Part shown: positions 37,647 to 49,700 of the stretch, piece by piece
Numbering within the stretch: position 1 is the stretch's first letter
How the letters are laid out: every line of letters starts with the position of its first letter
Source of the DNA: Calvatia gigantea
Lineage: Eukaryota > Basidiomycota > Agaricomycetes > Agaricales > Lycoperdaceae
DNA length: 64,000 nucleotides
Assembly (NCBI GenBank): GCA_025093985.1
Contig: JACAAK010000005.1
Coordinates: 1,984,001 to 2,048,000, forward strand
Direction: 5' to 3'
Made by a program: the position numbers and the translations under genes
The notes under the pieces: generated by a model
What the model was told of the DNA's origin: nothing
What the model saw: the letters and a program-made list of their open reading frames with translations, nothing else
Databases searched by the model: none

Positions 37647-38214
37647 CTACGCCTCGGTTAACTCACGCAACCGACGAATCGTACTGGAGGGGAGAATATA
37701 AGCTAAGGATTCGAGACGTTATCAGAAATTGGATGCACCTGCGCACGGTGGCAGCGGCGGTCGTTGCCACAGTCCATGCCCCGCCTGCGATGGTCTTCTT
37801 GCATGCTCTACATTGCCAAATACCAACAGCCGTCCTCTTCACTGAATCCTATAAAATTAAACACCATGAAAGTAAAAGGTTAACCAGTCAGTCATAAAAC
37901 ATCGAACCGATCGCACGAGAGGTACACACCTTGCCGCAGAATGTACACGTGTACCTAGCATGTTGCGAAATCTCCATTTTCTTCACTTGTTTCCTAAGCG
38001 ATGCACCATAACGCTATTCCACCGGAAGATCAAAACCGTAGGAGGGGAAGGGAAGAAGAAATCTTCAACACGGTGTTCCGGGGACGTTATCAGGTGAGGA
38101 AGAGACGTACAGTACCGTACTTTCCGGTGATGCCGACTTTCTTGGTGCGTTTTGTCTACGAGTTCCATCCGTTAGTAAACCAGTACCAAGTAAAGCGTCA
38201 AAGGTACAGACCAT
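37647..38214 (-). CDS. RPL43: 60S ribosomal protein L43 (eL43, L37Ae)
   Basis: Five exons too short to stand out as open frames: 38214-38212 (ATG only), 38155-38111, 38013-37930, 37848-37739 and 37683-37647. The sum is 279 bases, 92 residues, the same length as yeast eL43. The sequence reads [15 protein letters not shown], then [20 protein letters not shown], the zinc ribbon CTFCGK..CRACKK (C-x2-C-x14-C-x2-C), [16 protein letters not shown] and the end RRLRELTEA. The first intron has a perfect CTAAC branch (TTTACTAACGG). It is a component of the large ribosomal subunit. Confidence 0.95.
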
Positions 38215-38994
38215 GTTGAAGCGGAAATGGAGGAGAGTACGACTTCAAGGGTTCTGCGGGAGGGCTTGTACTTTAGGTTGTTAGTGCATTGGTAGCGTGG
38301 TAACTTATTCGGCAGGTGCCGGATCACTGTACAGTTCGTATCAGCCACTCAGATTATGATTCTCGCCCTTCTTAGTTCCAAGTCCTTCAGATCCAGTGGC
38401 ACCGGGAAATCCGCACAGTGATTGGGCGCGCCTAGGGAAAGGGATACTCGCACGTAAAAATACTTCTACAAACATACAGTATTCTGTGGGTATGATAGGT
38501 ACGGGCTTAATCAGACAAAGAGCGAGTAAATTGTAAGACTCCTGTGAGTCACGGTGAGTCTGCCGCAACACTAACATCCAGGGATATTAGGCTCGCGTAT
38601 CCTACGTTATGTTCGGGGTTAAACGTTAAAACGTTAGCTTTGGGCAACTTTGGGTGCGCCTATGGCTTGGGGAGGCTCCCCATTTTGAGGCCGCCTAACA
38701 CTGAACTCGCTCATCCAATAATTGTTAGGAAAAAAACTAGATGTATTCACGGTCCACTACCCTTGCACCAACATCCAACGATCCACTGTTTCTGCACTTC
38801 GTCTGAGGGAATGTCTTTGTTTAAATATGTACGTGTTTGCAGGGTCTCATTTGCTGTCCATCTATTTTTGGAACTTCGGTGGTGTTGGATATTTATTCCT
38901 ATTTGGCGTCGGCGTTAACGCAATTGACGGACTTGAACGTTTGAACGGTGAACGCCAAAAACTCCTTAAATCTATCTTCAATACTCCCTAGAAA
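38215..38994. other. Divergent intergenic region
   Basis: Between the RPL43 start (-) and the PAF1 start (+). It should hold both promoters. Several overlapping open frames exist on the plus strand at 38544-38991, but none has recognisable similarity or clear splice structure. I call none of them. Confidence 0.4.
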
Positions 38995-40538
38995 ATGAGT
39001 TTCAAGAAAAGGTACACTGTCCTCCCGTGTATTAATACTTCTACTGAAAAAATAAAGCTCAAAACTAGACCTCCTCGTCCGCGTCCGATATACAAATCCT
39101 CTTCCCGCACCCCCATGCCCACCAAAACTCCTTGATATACCGACAAACCCTATGCGCTATGGGCGCCCAGAGTTCTTGAATGAACTAGTAAACGAAACAC
39201 CATTACCTATGATCGTTGACGCCGAGCTTGGAATGCCATTGGATTTGGGCAAGTGGGAATCATTGTGGGAGGAGGGTGGTGATGATTCAGGCGAGTGCTT
39301 TATCGGGTTCTATGTTGGACGATGGCTGAACGAGATATGGTTTATAGCATTGAATCCTGATCCTTCAGATTTGCCGAAACTGGATCCCAAGGACGCTTTT
39401 CTGTTATCTGAGCCCTCGAGCTCGTCCGGTAATGCGGCGAACGTTAGCAGTGGTGTTTCCGCATCTCTTGCGCATGTCCCATGGCTCCGAAAGACGGAGT
39501 ATATCAGTAGAGAGGGGATTTTGCGTTCCTCGTCACAAGAAACGTGCGTTGTGCTCCTTTTGTGTGTCTTAAATACTTCCCGTGTTGATTATTTGGATAG
39601 AAGGCACGTCCAATCCGCGCCCATCGACATCTCACGGAACGCGCAACTACGCGCCATCGAAGGATCTTTTGCTGCGGCCAATGACAACTTTGATATGTCT
39701 ACATTGCGCCATCCCAACAACCCGGAAATCACGGCGGTGGAATCGTACCCTATTCTTCCAGATGCAGAAGTTTGGCCAAACCAGTACGATTTGTTCAGAT
39801 TCTCGGAAAGGCCTGGAGACAGACCCAAGGATGTATGTTGCCTATCAATGTCCAGTGAAATTATCAATTTAAGTTCTGTTGTTAGGTGGAAGACGAGCGT
39901 TTGGATTGCGCGATTCTACGACCTATGAAAACAGAGCACGACTCTTTCCTGGCGTACTATCTTACGCAAGAGGACGAGTCTGCCATCCAACTCAAACAAA
40001 CACGGGCGTCCATTGTACCATATGATGTTCCAGAAGACCAGGAACCCACACTGTTCCAATTCGTACGGGACTATGAGACTATCAAGGTGGAACAGAATAT
40101 TGATAACGAGTTTTTGTTGGTGCTGTGGAATGGGGATGAGCCGCAGAGTTTCGAGGATATGATATCGGGTGTTGAGAAGAAGACACCGCAGAGAGAGAAG
40201 GGTGCCTTTTACAAAAATATTGAGAGGAAGATGTTGCTGAAGAAGAAGCGAGCGAATGTGAGTGTGCCTTCGGTTCCCTATCGCGAACCTCTCGCTGAAT
40301 TTAGTGTTTCTCCCCTATGAAGCAATATGACCAATACGATGACAAGTGGGAGGTCATAAGATTAACACACGCCCCGATTAGCGAAGAAGAGGAAATGGAG
40401 CGTCAGGAATACCTCGCCGAGGTTGCGGATCCAGATTACCTGCTCAAAATGCGGACGGATGCAGATGCGGAAGGAGAAGTTGAAGTAGATGATGCGGCGT
40501 ATATGAACGGCGCTATGGCAGCAGCATTAGCTACATGA
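38995..40538 (+). CDS. PAF1: RNA polymerase II-associated factor 1 (Paf1)
   Basis: The start at 38995 gives a 17-base exon 1 (MSFKK), then a 46-base intron (39012-39057). The next exon is LDLLVRVRYTNPLPAPPCPP, LLDIPTNPMRYGRPEFLNEL and LPMIVDAELGMPLDL, strongly diagnostic for Paf1. Later exons carry the conserved WLRKTEYISR motif and DERLDCAILRPMKTEHDSFL. The acidic C-terminus ends at 40538. Paf1 is the core of the PAF complex that travels with RNA polymerase II and promotes histone H2B ubiquitination and H3K4 methylation. Four or five introns are present. Confidence 0.94.
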
Positions 40539-41234
40539 TTTATGTTATAGTGCTTTCGCTTTCCGGGGTGGATGCCCTCACTTTTATTAATGCGTCAATT
40601 CAGTCCAAGTGCACCAACAGACAGAGAGTGCTTGATCCAGCCGGGACTAGTCGCTCCCTTGGCTTTGGCTGACCTTGCAAGGAAACGCGGACCCGCATAC
40701 CTGGCTAAAAACCTTGAGGGTTGGTATCGGACGCCGAAGCGAACACGAGGTTTTCGGATGAACACGCCTGCCCCGCATATAACTCTCGGGAGGAACTAAT
40801 CCCCCTCAGGAGCCCTATACTGATAGTTTGCGACCCGCCGACATTCTTTACGTTCTGACCCTGCAGGTGTGATACCTGTAAACGAAAGATGGGTAAAGAC
40901 TTCGAGGGTAAAGCTATGAGGCAGCAGCGGATGTTCTCTTTCAATATCAATATTCGTCCTGTGTTCGGGGAGTTGACTATCACTCTTGGTCGCCATCCCC
41001 ACACCATTTTTTGCTTGGCAGTTTGATAGCTGAGTAAATACATAAGAAATAGTCAGCGAGTTAGTAAATGAAAAGACTGAATGGAGAAAGAGGGGGAGAC
41101 AACTGAGACTTTTGCGGGTGAAGGCCGTGGTGTCGGTATCGTCATGTGCATCGTCAATTCATAAATAGCAGAGAAACGAAGTACCAACGGAAACGACACA
41201 AAGTGGTAGCTTTCTCTCCAATCCTCTTCAGATT
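40539..41234. other. Intergenic region with a possible small minus-strand gene
   Basis: It holds the PAF1 3' flank and the promoter of the next plus-strand gene. A minus-strand frame of 68 codons (41002-40796, MGMATKSDSQLPEHRTNIDI..) is preceded on its strand by a CT-rich stretch and a TTTACTAAC branch-like motif. I cannot recognise the product. Confidence 0.35.
40796..41002 (-). CDS. Possible small protein, unrecognised
   Basis: An open frame of 68 codons starting MGMATKSDSQLPEHR and ending NYQYRAPEGD. Hydrophilic, no membrane segment, no known motif. The upstream sequence on the same strand has a pyrimidine-rich leader, an intron-like TTTACTAAC and a nearby TTACTCAG, which would fit a spliced 5' leader. 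It overlaps a frame of 112 codons, so the right frame is uncertain. It may be chance. Confidence 0.2.
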   Translation of the reverse strand: MGMATKSDSQLPEHRTNIDIEREHPLLPHSFTLEVFTHLSFTGITPAGSERKECRRVANYQYRAPEGD

Positions 41235-43340
41235 ATGCCTTCTACCCCTTCCTCCTCGCTTCCTCCTCAGCGTCGTCTCAGTGCACGGCGCGGCTCGGCT
41301 TCAGCCCTCGATCCCTTTAACGTCCACGCACTACTTAATCACAAGTCCTAATCGAGTCTCATCTAGTACCCTAACCATTGTCCGCGTCGCTTCGCCTCAG
41401 GTTCCTACCACACCGATCTCCCTTCATGAACCTCCTACCTCTCCCGTCCTCACTCAACGCAGACTCCACCGACGTCCCGGACCTGCAAATCCCGCTTCCA
41501 CTACAACCCAGTCCGCCCCGGAGCCAGCCCCTCCACCCGCACGTCTAAGCTTTGCCTTCTCTTCCTTCTCTGGAGGCAGTCCCACCTCTGGAGGTTCTTC
41601 CACCACGTCCAGCAAGGAACGCGCACCAAGTCCGTCATCCTCTCCACGCCTCCGTCCCTCGTCCCCCCGGATTTCCACTTCATCGCCGTTCTCAACGAAG
41701 CCCCGCTTAACACCCGACCAGTTAGTAGACCTCGTACGTCAATCCACTAGTCCTCGTGGTCTGGTGCAAGCTGCAGCCACTCCGCACTCTGCACCGACGT
41801 CACCTGCCGTCCTTTCCCATTCTCCCATCCTTGCACCACATATCCCTGGCTCCTTGCAGTCACAGCAGCAGACTGTTGCACCAGCAACTTTCACACCTCT
41901 ACCTGAAGATATTTATCTTCCATTTATTGACCGTGCATCAGAAGTTGCATCTCTTATCTCCACTCCCCCAGATGCGAAACTGTTCGCTCTCCTGGCCCAG
42001 ACTTTTGGGATGAAGAAGGACAACGATCCGGACGCTCCCTTAGAACAACCTTCCGATCTTCCAACTGATCCTTCTGAATGGTCTTATCGTCATTTGGTCT
42101 TCCATCTTACCAAAGTTGATCGGGATGTTGCCCCCGATACTATTTGGGCATATGCCGCCAGAAAATGCATCATATCACACTCCGAATTGATTTGGGAACG
42201 CGTGAAAGGTGCTTTGGGCATTCCTCCAGAATTGGATATTGATTGGGATTTCAATCGCAATCATGATGGTGATTCGGATAGTGACAGTGTCAGAACGGAG
42301 GACATATCAGAAGATGAGGGAAAAGCTGCTCATGGTCATTGGTCAGATTGGGATGCTATCATGGATTCGCCAGTTTTTGATAGAAAGGGAAAGAGGCTGA
42401 GTGTAGATTCTTTTACTGCCCTCGCTAGGCAGGAGCAACACGGTATAACAATTGGAAACCCCAGCCCTCCAGCGTCAGTTGACGATGAAGCCGAACTCGA
42501 GAATCAAGTGACAATTGAGCCACTCGTTGCTCCGCCGACATCCTCCTCCACCCTTCCTCCACCCTCGTCGTTACCATCAGCACTGTCAACCGGCCCTTCA
42601 GATGGTCTGGGAGATATCGCGGAAGGAGCCGAAGAAGAGGAGGAAGAGGCTGAAGGTAGCTCAAAAGAGTCCAGCGGTCCGTCGGCACAACGCCAGAGCG
42701 ATCCCAGTTCCCCTGCATTCCCGCAAATTCAAGGGCTTGAAAATTTCAACTGCACCATTACCTATAAATCACTATGACAAAACCCCACCCATGACCCCGC
42801 CAATTTCATCACCTGCTTCGGTTCCCGGAGCCATGGTTCATCATGGTGCCGTTAGCGGCGGAAACACCCCGACTTTTGCTGGTTCGGGACCTCAAAGCAG
42901 AAGTGGTTCCTTTTCCTCCTCCGTTGGTCCTTTTAGGAGGACGGAATCGAGCGGTAGTATTGCTGCCCTATTGTCCAATTGGCGGTCGGCGCATCAAAGA
43001 ACAGGAAGTGACGCGAGTAGTGTGCTGAAGCGAGTTGCATTTGGGTGGTGGTGATTCGATGTTCGGTGATCATAGAACTGCTGGAAATCCGTTGTTCCCG
43101 AGCAATTTTGCGAGGTTGGCTGGTGCGCCTACACTCAAATCTACGTACGTATTGTGTCCTAAATGATTTTGCCTCGTCATTTAACGGCGGTTTTTTTCTC
43201 ACAGATCTGTAGGTGAGCATGCAAGGACTAGGACATATTCTCATGGTGCAGTTGGTTCACTGAGGGAGAGTGCGTTGAAGAGGCAAAGCTGGGGGTCGGG
43301 AATCGCTCCTCTTACTAGCAGTGGTTCAGGGAGTGATTGA
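41235..43340 (+). CDS. Unknown Ser/Pro-rich protein, frame interrupted
   Basis: The likely start at 41235 opens MPSTPSSSLPPQRRLSARRG. The long frame then continues in a different phase (TPLPEDIYLPFIDRASEVAS, KLFALLAQTFG, SHSELIWERVKGALGIPPEL), followed by an acidic run. From about 42740 another phase continues (LKISTAPLPINHYDKTPPMT, RSGSFSSSVGPFRRTESSGS), and from about 43030 a third (HLGGGDSMFGDHRTAGNPLF). A normal intron (GTACGT..CACAG, about 43145-43203) leads to the end GSGSD at 43340. Each frame change could be an intron or a one-base indel: 41322-41400 would fit a 79-base intron with a CTAAC branch, and about 42655-42706 a 52-base one. No known domain; the globular core at about 41900-42240 looks conserved. 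Probably a fungal regulatory protein. Confidence 0.6.
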
Positions 43341-44438
43341 AAAAAGAAATTCACGGATGTGGGCTTAAGTCCAAGCTTAGTCTCCTGTGATCAGCTTGAT
43401 TCCACGTCTACAATGGGCCGTATCACCCTCGTTTTGTGTAAAATGTTTTGTTGTACAAAATAGATTATAGAGCAAGGAGAGTATTATGACACGGGCCAAT
43501 AAGTTCTGTGACCCAATGCAGAAGACGGTATAAATTGCTCAACTATTCTTGTCTTCCTCTCACTCTTAAAATGCAGGACAAACGCAATCATCACCTTGTC
43601 TTCATTGAGGGTAGCGCCATGGTGGGACTTTTAAACGAGTTCCGGGTCTACTTTATTTCGGATAAGTATCCCATCCAATAGGGTCTAGAGTCCCTGGGTC
43701 AGGCGCCAGACGAGAATAGTTAGGGCACACCACGAGTCCTGAAAAGAAGTCGTGCAGACCCGAGACAATTTGAAGGAAACACTCACTATTTGATGGTTGT
43801 AATCGATGGGTGAGTCAGATGGTGCACGTCCTGGCCGTATCTCTTGATCTGGTGGGTCTAGTATATAAGCGTCTCGAATCAAATAATGGGTCGCAGGAAG
43901 GTGCGTTGCAGTTTCATCCTTCTTCCTTTACCCCCCGCCTCGTTTACCTTGGGACCCTCCTCAGAACACTCATATATATACTACGCTACGCTCGGCGCAC
44001 CAAGCATACTTGAGGGTAAGTGGTTGCGCTGTAAGTGTATCTTGTACACACGGATTACAAGAGGTGGGCGGTGTGGGGCAGTGATATTCCCGCCTCCAGG
44101 AACTCGCTTCTTGGAAGAGCCCCTGATGCGGGGAAAATTGAAATACAGCTCCTGGAAAGCTATATTTACCTGACCCACGTCTGCGGACCTTCTCCGTGTG
44201 GGACGTTCAGCACTGTCTACTATTCTGCGCCACTCTGCTATTATATCCTTCCCCTAGCAGACCCTCCACCTGATTATTCTCACTTGTCTGTGTGCGGTGC
44301 TACTTTCGTCTATTCTTTCTTTGTGGAATTAACTTGGCGCGATACTCACGATACACGATCTATCGTCTAGGTGGAGGCTAGGAACACACAATCCCTATAT
44401 ACTATCCAACTGTTCAGACAATCAAGGCGTTTTGAACG
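43341..44438. other. Intergenic region, possible short minus-strand exons
   Basis: About 1.1 kb without a clear gene. It holds the promoter of the aminotransferase gene, TATA-like sites near 43861 (TATATAAG) and 43970 (ATATATATA), and two minus-strand open blocks (43882-43788 and 43739-43685). These join in frame across a 48-50 base segment with GTGAGT donor and TTTTCAG acceptor. The joined peptide (DPPDQEIRPGRAPSDSPIDY.., ending LVWRLTQGL) is unrecognised. Confidence 0.35.
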
Positions 44439-46452
44439 ATGGCAGCAACACTGAATGGATCAGTGACGAAGTCTACAACGATCAATACGGTCCCTACGTC
44501 ACCTTCTGAGGTAGAGCCAACGAGGATTTTGCATCGTACGCCGTGGCGTCCACCTGTTGGTGTTTCCGCTGAGGACAGTTACATAACGTTGGAGGATGGA
44601 AGGACGGTGTATGATGGGGTTGGAGGTGCTGCTGTGACTTGTGTTGGAAACAGTCATCCGAAAGTCCTCAGGGCATTAAAGGATCAGATTGATAAAGTCC
44701 CGTGTGAGCCACAGATCTTTTTGTTTGTTGTGATTACTTTGTTGAAAGCAAATGCAGATGTATACAATATGCAATTGTCGAATGAGCCTGCGGAGGCTTT
44801 GGCGAAGAAGTTGGTTGAAGGCAGTGATGGTGCGTTTGAGACCGTTGGATATGCGTGTGGAGGTCAGAACTTTTCTTCTATCGTTTCGATACGTACAGAC
44901 TGATGGATTGTGCGCGCTTTACAGGTACCGAAGCGATGGAGGGTGTTATTAAGATCGCCCGGCAGGTGAGTGCTTCTATCCATCGTGTTGATGCTCGATC
45001 AATATTGATATCTTTTGTGATCACTATCAGTTCTATGTGGAAACTGGCCAGCCACAACGCGTGAACTTCATCGCCCGCCAATTATCATTCCATGGGAATT
45101 CAGTTGCAACACTCTCGTTGGCTTACCATCCTACGAGGCGCAAGCCTTACGCTGGAATTCTGGATTCTGAGCATTTCCATCATGTCTCCCCTGCGTATGC
45201 AGCCAGGATGAAGAAGCCAGATGAAATGGAAGAAGGATACGTTGAAAGGTTGAGGAAAGAGTTGGAGGATAAGTTCTTGGAGCTGGGCCCGGATACTGTA
45301 ATTGGGTGTAGGTTGTTGCCTGGCTGGTCCTTCTGTTTGTTGACCACTTGCCGGGGTAGTTGTGGCTGAGACGGTTGTTGGAGCGACAACCGGGTGCGTG
45401 CCTGCACCTAAGGGGTATTTCAAGGCAATGAAATCCGTATGTGATAAGTATGGTGCGCTTTTCATCCTCGATGAGGTAAGTAATCATCTCCGTCACAAAG
45501 ACTCAGAGCGACTTACCCAATCCGCTCATCTTCAGGTAATGAGTGGCATGGGCCGTGAGGGTTTCTTAAGGTCATTCCCGTGGTGATCAAAGGTTAACTC
45601 AAGTAACTAGGGATGGGGACGTTGCATGCCTGGCAGTCATTCGGTGATGGAGCCGCGGTGTGTAGATTCATACATCGTTGGTTATGTACAGGTTGACAAT
45701 ATGATCTCAGCCGGATATTCAAGCAGTCGCCAAAGGTCTCGGCGGCGGGTATGTCGAATCACAATGAATGCGATTATGAAGTAGATGCTGATATATGACG
45801 TACAAAGATATGCGAGCATCGGCGCGGTCTTGATGTCCCCAAAGGTGGCTCGGGGCATTCGCGATGGCTCTGGTTTCTGGAAGCATGGACACACTTATCA
45901 AGTTTGTGGTTACGGACTGGTGTGTGAATCAAAATTGAACATCGTCACAGGGTCATCCTCTGGCTTGCGCTGCGGCACTTGCGGTGCAGAAAGTCATTGA
46001 AGAAGAAGACTTGCTCAGCAATGTCCGGGCTCAAGGCGAATACTTAGGTAGGTTGCTAAAAATGCCCTTGACATGTTCGGACTGAGTCTAGGTTTGTGAT
46101 AGAACAATTGCTTAGGTCACGTCTATGCGGACCGAATGCTAAGGCGGCTCCCTTCGTTTATGATATCCGTGGCGGCGGTTTATTCTGGGGCATCGAGTTC
46201 GATTACGACGTCTTTGAAGCTGCCTCTCTTGATTTCAAAGGAAGCCAGTTTGCCATACTAGTACAAGCCCAGGCGCTGAAAAACGGCGTCATTGTGATGG
46301 GCATGACAGGGGGCGGGAACCTGGAAGGAACCAAGGGTGATCACATCATTTTGGCGCCTGCGTACAACGTCAAACGAGAGGAGATTGAGAAGCTCGTCGA
46401 TATTCTTGTCCAGAGCGTGGAAGAAATCTTGACGGAAGCCAAGTCGGCATAG
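44439..46452 (+). CDS. Class III PLP-dependent aminotransferase
   Basis: Start MAATLNGSVTKSTTINT at 44439, end VEEILTEAKSA at 46452. About nine exons; I checked several joints and the phases agree (KVP|YVYNMQLSNEPAE, ACGG|TEAMEGVIKIARQ, SGMGR|MGTLHAWQSFG). Class III landmarks are present: the phosphate-binding GGTEAMEG region, GFVAETVVGATTGCVPAPKG, the ILDEVMSGMGR Asp that binds the PLP ring nitrogen, and AVAKGLGGGYASIGA with the Schiff-base Lys. These enzymes move an omega-amino group (for example from GABA, ornithine or diamino acids) to an oxo acid. The substrate cannot be told from sequence alone. No targeting peptide is evident, so it is probably cytosolic. Confidence 0.9.
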
Positions 46453-46734
46453 AAGCTTGCGTTCCATGATGTGTGTTGTGTTTTAGCGTTAAACCTTGTA
46501 CAGTAATTGGTTTCTTTCAAACAAAGTCATCCTTGGAAGGGCCACCACAAAAATGCCTGAGGCGTGCCGAGTCAGTTAGCTCGGAGCCACCCGCTTACAT
46601 AAGCGTAGGGAGATTTCCTCGCAAGTCAGACTCGCCGCTGTTTCTGCACAAACTTCCATCTCTCGCCGCTAGTTGCTTTAGATTTCTACTTCATCGCTCG
46701 GACACGAGAATCGATGGCTGGGTGCATGTACTAA

Positions 46735-49700
46735 ATGGATTTACAACCAATCCATCAACAAGAAGCCGGAAGCAGCTCTAGCGCATCGACAGTCCTACCA
46801 CTTTTGACAAACAACCCGGAATCTTCGACCCCAGCATCTGGGGACCACAAGACTTTACGAACAAGTGCACGAGTCAAAGCAGCAAAACAGAAATCCGAAC
46901 AGAAGGGTAAAGGGAAAGATCTTGACAACACAGGCGTCGAGGGGCACATAACCTCTACCGCGGCCACAGGAGAGACTTCAAATCCTCGAGACACTCGCGC
47001 TCCCACATCCAACACCAGAAATAAGAGAGCCAGAGATACGAATTCAGCCAAAGGAAAGGCCAAGGAAATAATTGACGAAACACCCTCGCGCAGCAATAAA
47101 CGGTGCGTGGTCTGTGATGTGCTAAATCGGATAGCCTTCGTCTGATGGGGCTTATTTTTCCCTCAGCTCACGCCGCACCCTTACCTCAAACGCACCTCTC
47201 GCTATCAACGAAACTGTCAAGGACCTCAAAGGAAAGAAACGCGCAGCACCTGAACCCAGTCCCGAGGGCGATACCGCAGGGCCATCTACGAAACGGTCAA
47301 GAACCGGTGCTTATTCACTTAGACCCTCTACAGTTTCATCGCACGCACACGATATGCCTCGTAAATCCGGGTATGTAGCTATCTTTACTGTAGCCAGCGT
47401 ATCCTCACAGGTAATTTTGAGTTCTCGACCCACTCGGGGTAAACCCCTCGGCAAGTCCAAACTAGCTAGCTCTTCTCGCCTAGAGGATGAAGACGTTGAT
47501 ATGCTTGATGCTGGGTACGACAAGAATGATGTTGAAGTCATCGGGCAGAGTTTGGAACAGCGGATGGATGAGGATAAGCAGAAAGTCGAGTGTGACACGG
47601 GGCATGATAATCAAGGCAGTGTTGATGATAACCACTTAGACGATGACGATGACGATGACGAGGAGGAGGAAGAAAGTGGAGGTGAGGGGAATAGTGGTGG
47701 GGTTGGTGTGTCAGGAATGGGCGGACCTCTCGGTGGTTTCGATGAAGCGGCCATGGCTTTCCTTGGTGGCGATTTCAGGCAACTGGGATCGTACATGATT
47801 TCGCTATCGTCGCGACTCAAGAGTATGCTCAGTAACATCAAGGCAACCGTGGACCCGACCACACGACTACTCACTCTGCAAGAGTTGAGCGAGTTGCTTA
47901 GCATCAGTACCGAGGACACCCTGGCAGGGTCGTTCCCAATTGAACAGTTTGTTCGTGAATTGGTGCGAATATTGGGAGGGAAAGCCGTTCATGATGATGA
48001 TGGTGATGACGGTGACGAGGATCAGGAACAGGATGAGGATGCTCAGCTTGCTGCTGCACTAGCGATGAGCGGAGGTGGTGCTCTCCAAGGGGATGAAAAC
48101 CCTGAGGCCCAGGTGCTTGCCTGCCGCTGCCTTGCCAACCTCATGGAAGCGCTTCCTGGCGTTGCTCATACCGTCGTATACCATGGTGCCATACCTGTAT
48201 TGTGCAGCAAGCTAATAGAGATATCATATATCGATCTCGCCGAACAAACCCTCAGCGTATGTCTCCTTTTGCTTTTATTTATAGTTCTTCTGATACATCG
48301 TCTCCGCTAGACTATGGAGAAGATATCCGAAGAATTTCCCTCTTCTATTGTTCGGGAAGGCGGCCTCGCTGCTTTACTCAATTATCTGGACTTCTTTTCG
48401 ATCGCTGTTCAGAGAACTGCATTGCAGGCTGCCGCGAACTGCTGTCGTAATATCTCGTCAGAACACTTTACAATGGTCAAAGGTGTCTGGCCGATCATTC
48501 GCGGCTGCTTGTCATATTCGGATCAGAGACTCGTTGAATTCGCCTGCCTTTGCGTTATCCGGGTTATTGATTCCTATTATCGTTCTTCTGTCGAAAACCT
48601 AGAATCTTTGGTTGACACGGAATTGGTCAGGGCCGTAAACCAACTCCTGCTCCCTGCGGGTGGTTCGCCCCTGGTTGCGTCGAACACGTTTACACTTCTG
48701 CTTCGTGCCTTGGCCACATGCGCGAGGGCCAGTCCCAAGATCACCGTCACTTTACTTGAAGCGGACATCGTTGATACGCTCTATCAGATCTTGACTGGTG
48801 TTCTTCCTCCTGCCGGTGATCATGGTCAAAAGGAGCAAGGTGACGCTGTTGACGGGCAAGGATTAGGGGGAGGGCTTGCTGACATGACTGTCATGGAGAA
48901 TCTTGCCCATCGGCCAAAAGACCAAGTAGAAGAAACGCTCAGTCTGATTTCAGAGTTGCTTCCACCACTGCCCAAAGGTACGGATTGGGCCACCGTCTGC
49001 ATTTGTTTGCTAACTTCCCCGTTCAAGATGGCGTTTTCGATCATAAAGCTTACACAGAAAAGTCCTTGGCGCGTTTAATCAAGGCAAAGGCGAAGGCCGA
49101 TAGGGTTGCTGCTCGTCAGGCGGCTCACGGTTCAGGGACAACGTCAGCACCCCTACTTTCTGCGCCTATAGAAGCTGCAACACCCGAAGGAGAGATGCCT
49201 ACACCATCTCCTGCTATAGAACTGACTGCCACAGAGACGGAGGAGGGAGCGTCAACTTCGAATGTGACCCCTGCGAAGGAAACACCCCCAGATAGAACCG
49301 AGTTACTTCGTTCCAAGCCTGTCGTTGTTGGGCGCTTCGTGCAGTTGTTGATGCCCATTCTCATTGACGTATACGCTGCCAGTGTCATCACACCCGTCCG
49401 GATCAAGACACTGACAGGGCTACTTAAAGCGGTCAGTTTCCTGGATGCCAACGCGATCAGAAAGGTGTTTTTGGTGGGTTACAGAGAAAAAGTTTTGATA
49501 ACATACTAATCCTACTACTTTCCAACAGTTCGTTCCCGTGGCTGGCTTTACATCTTCTATCCTATCGTCGAAGGACCATCCATCTCTTGTCATTTCCGCT
49601 TTGCAACTTGTTGATCTTCTTATGGCTAAAGCGCCGCAGCTGTATAAACCCGCGTTCCGCCGTGAAGGTGTATTCTATGAAATCGAAGCCATCGCAGAAC

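Noticed and set aside
38544..38991. A gene between RPL43 and PAF1
   Set aside because: Two overlapping frames of similar length, no similarity, no clear splice sites, and the region is needed for two promoters.
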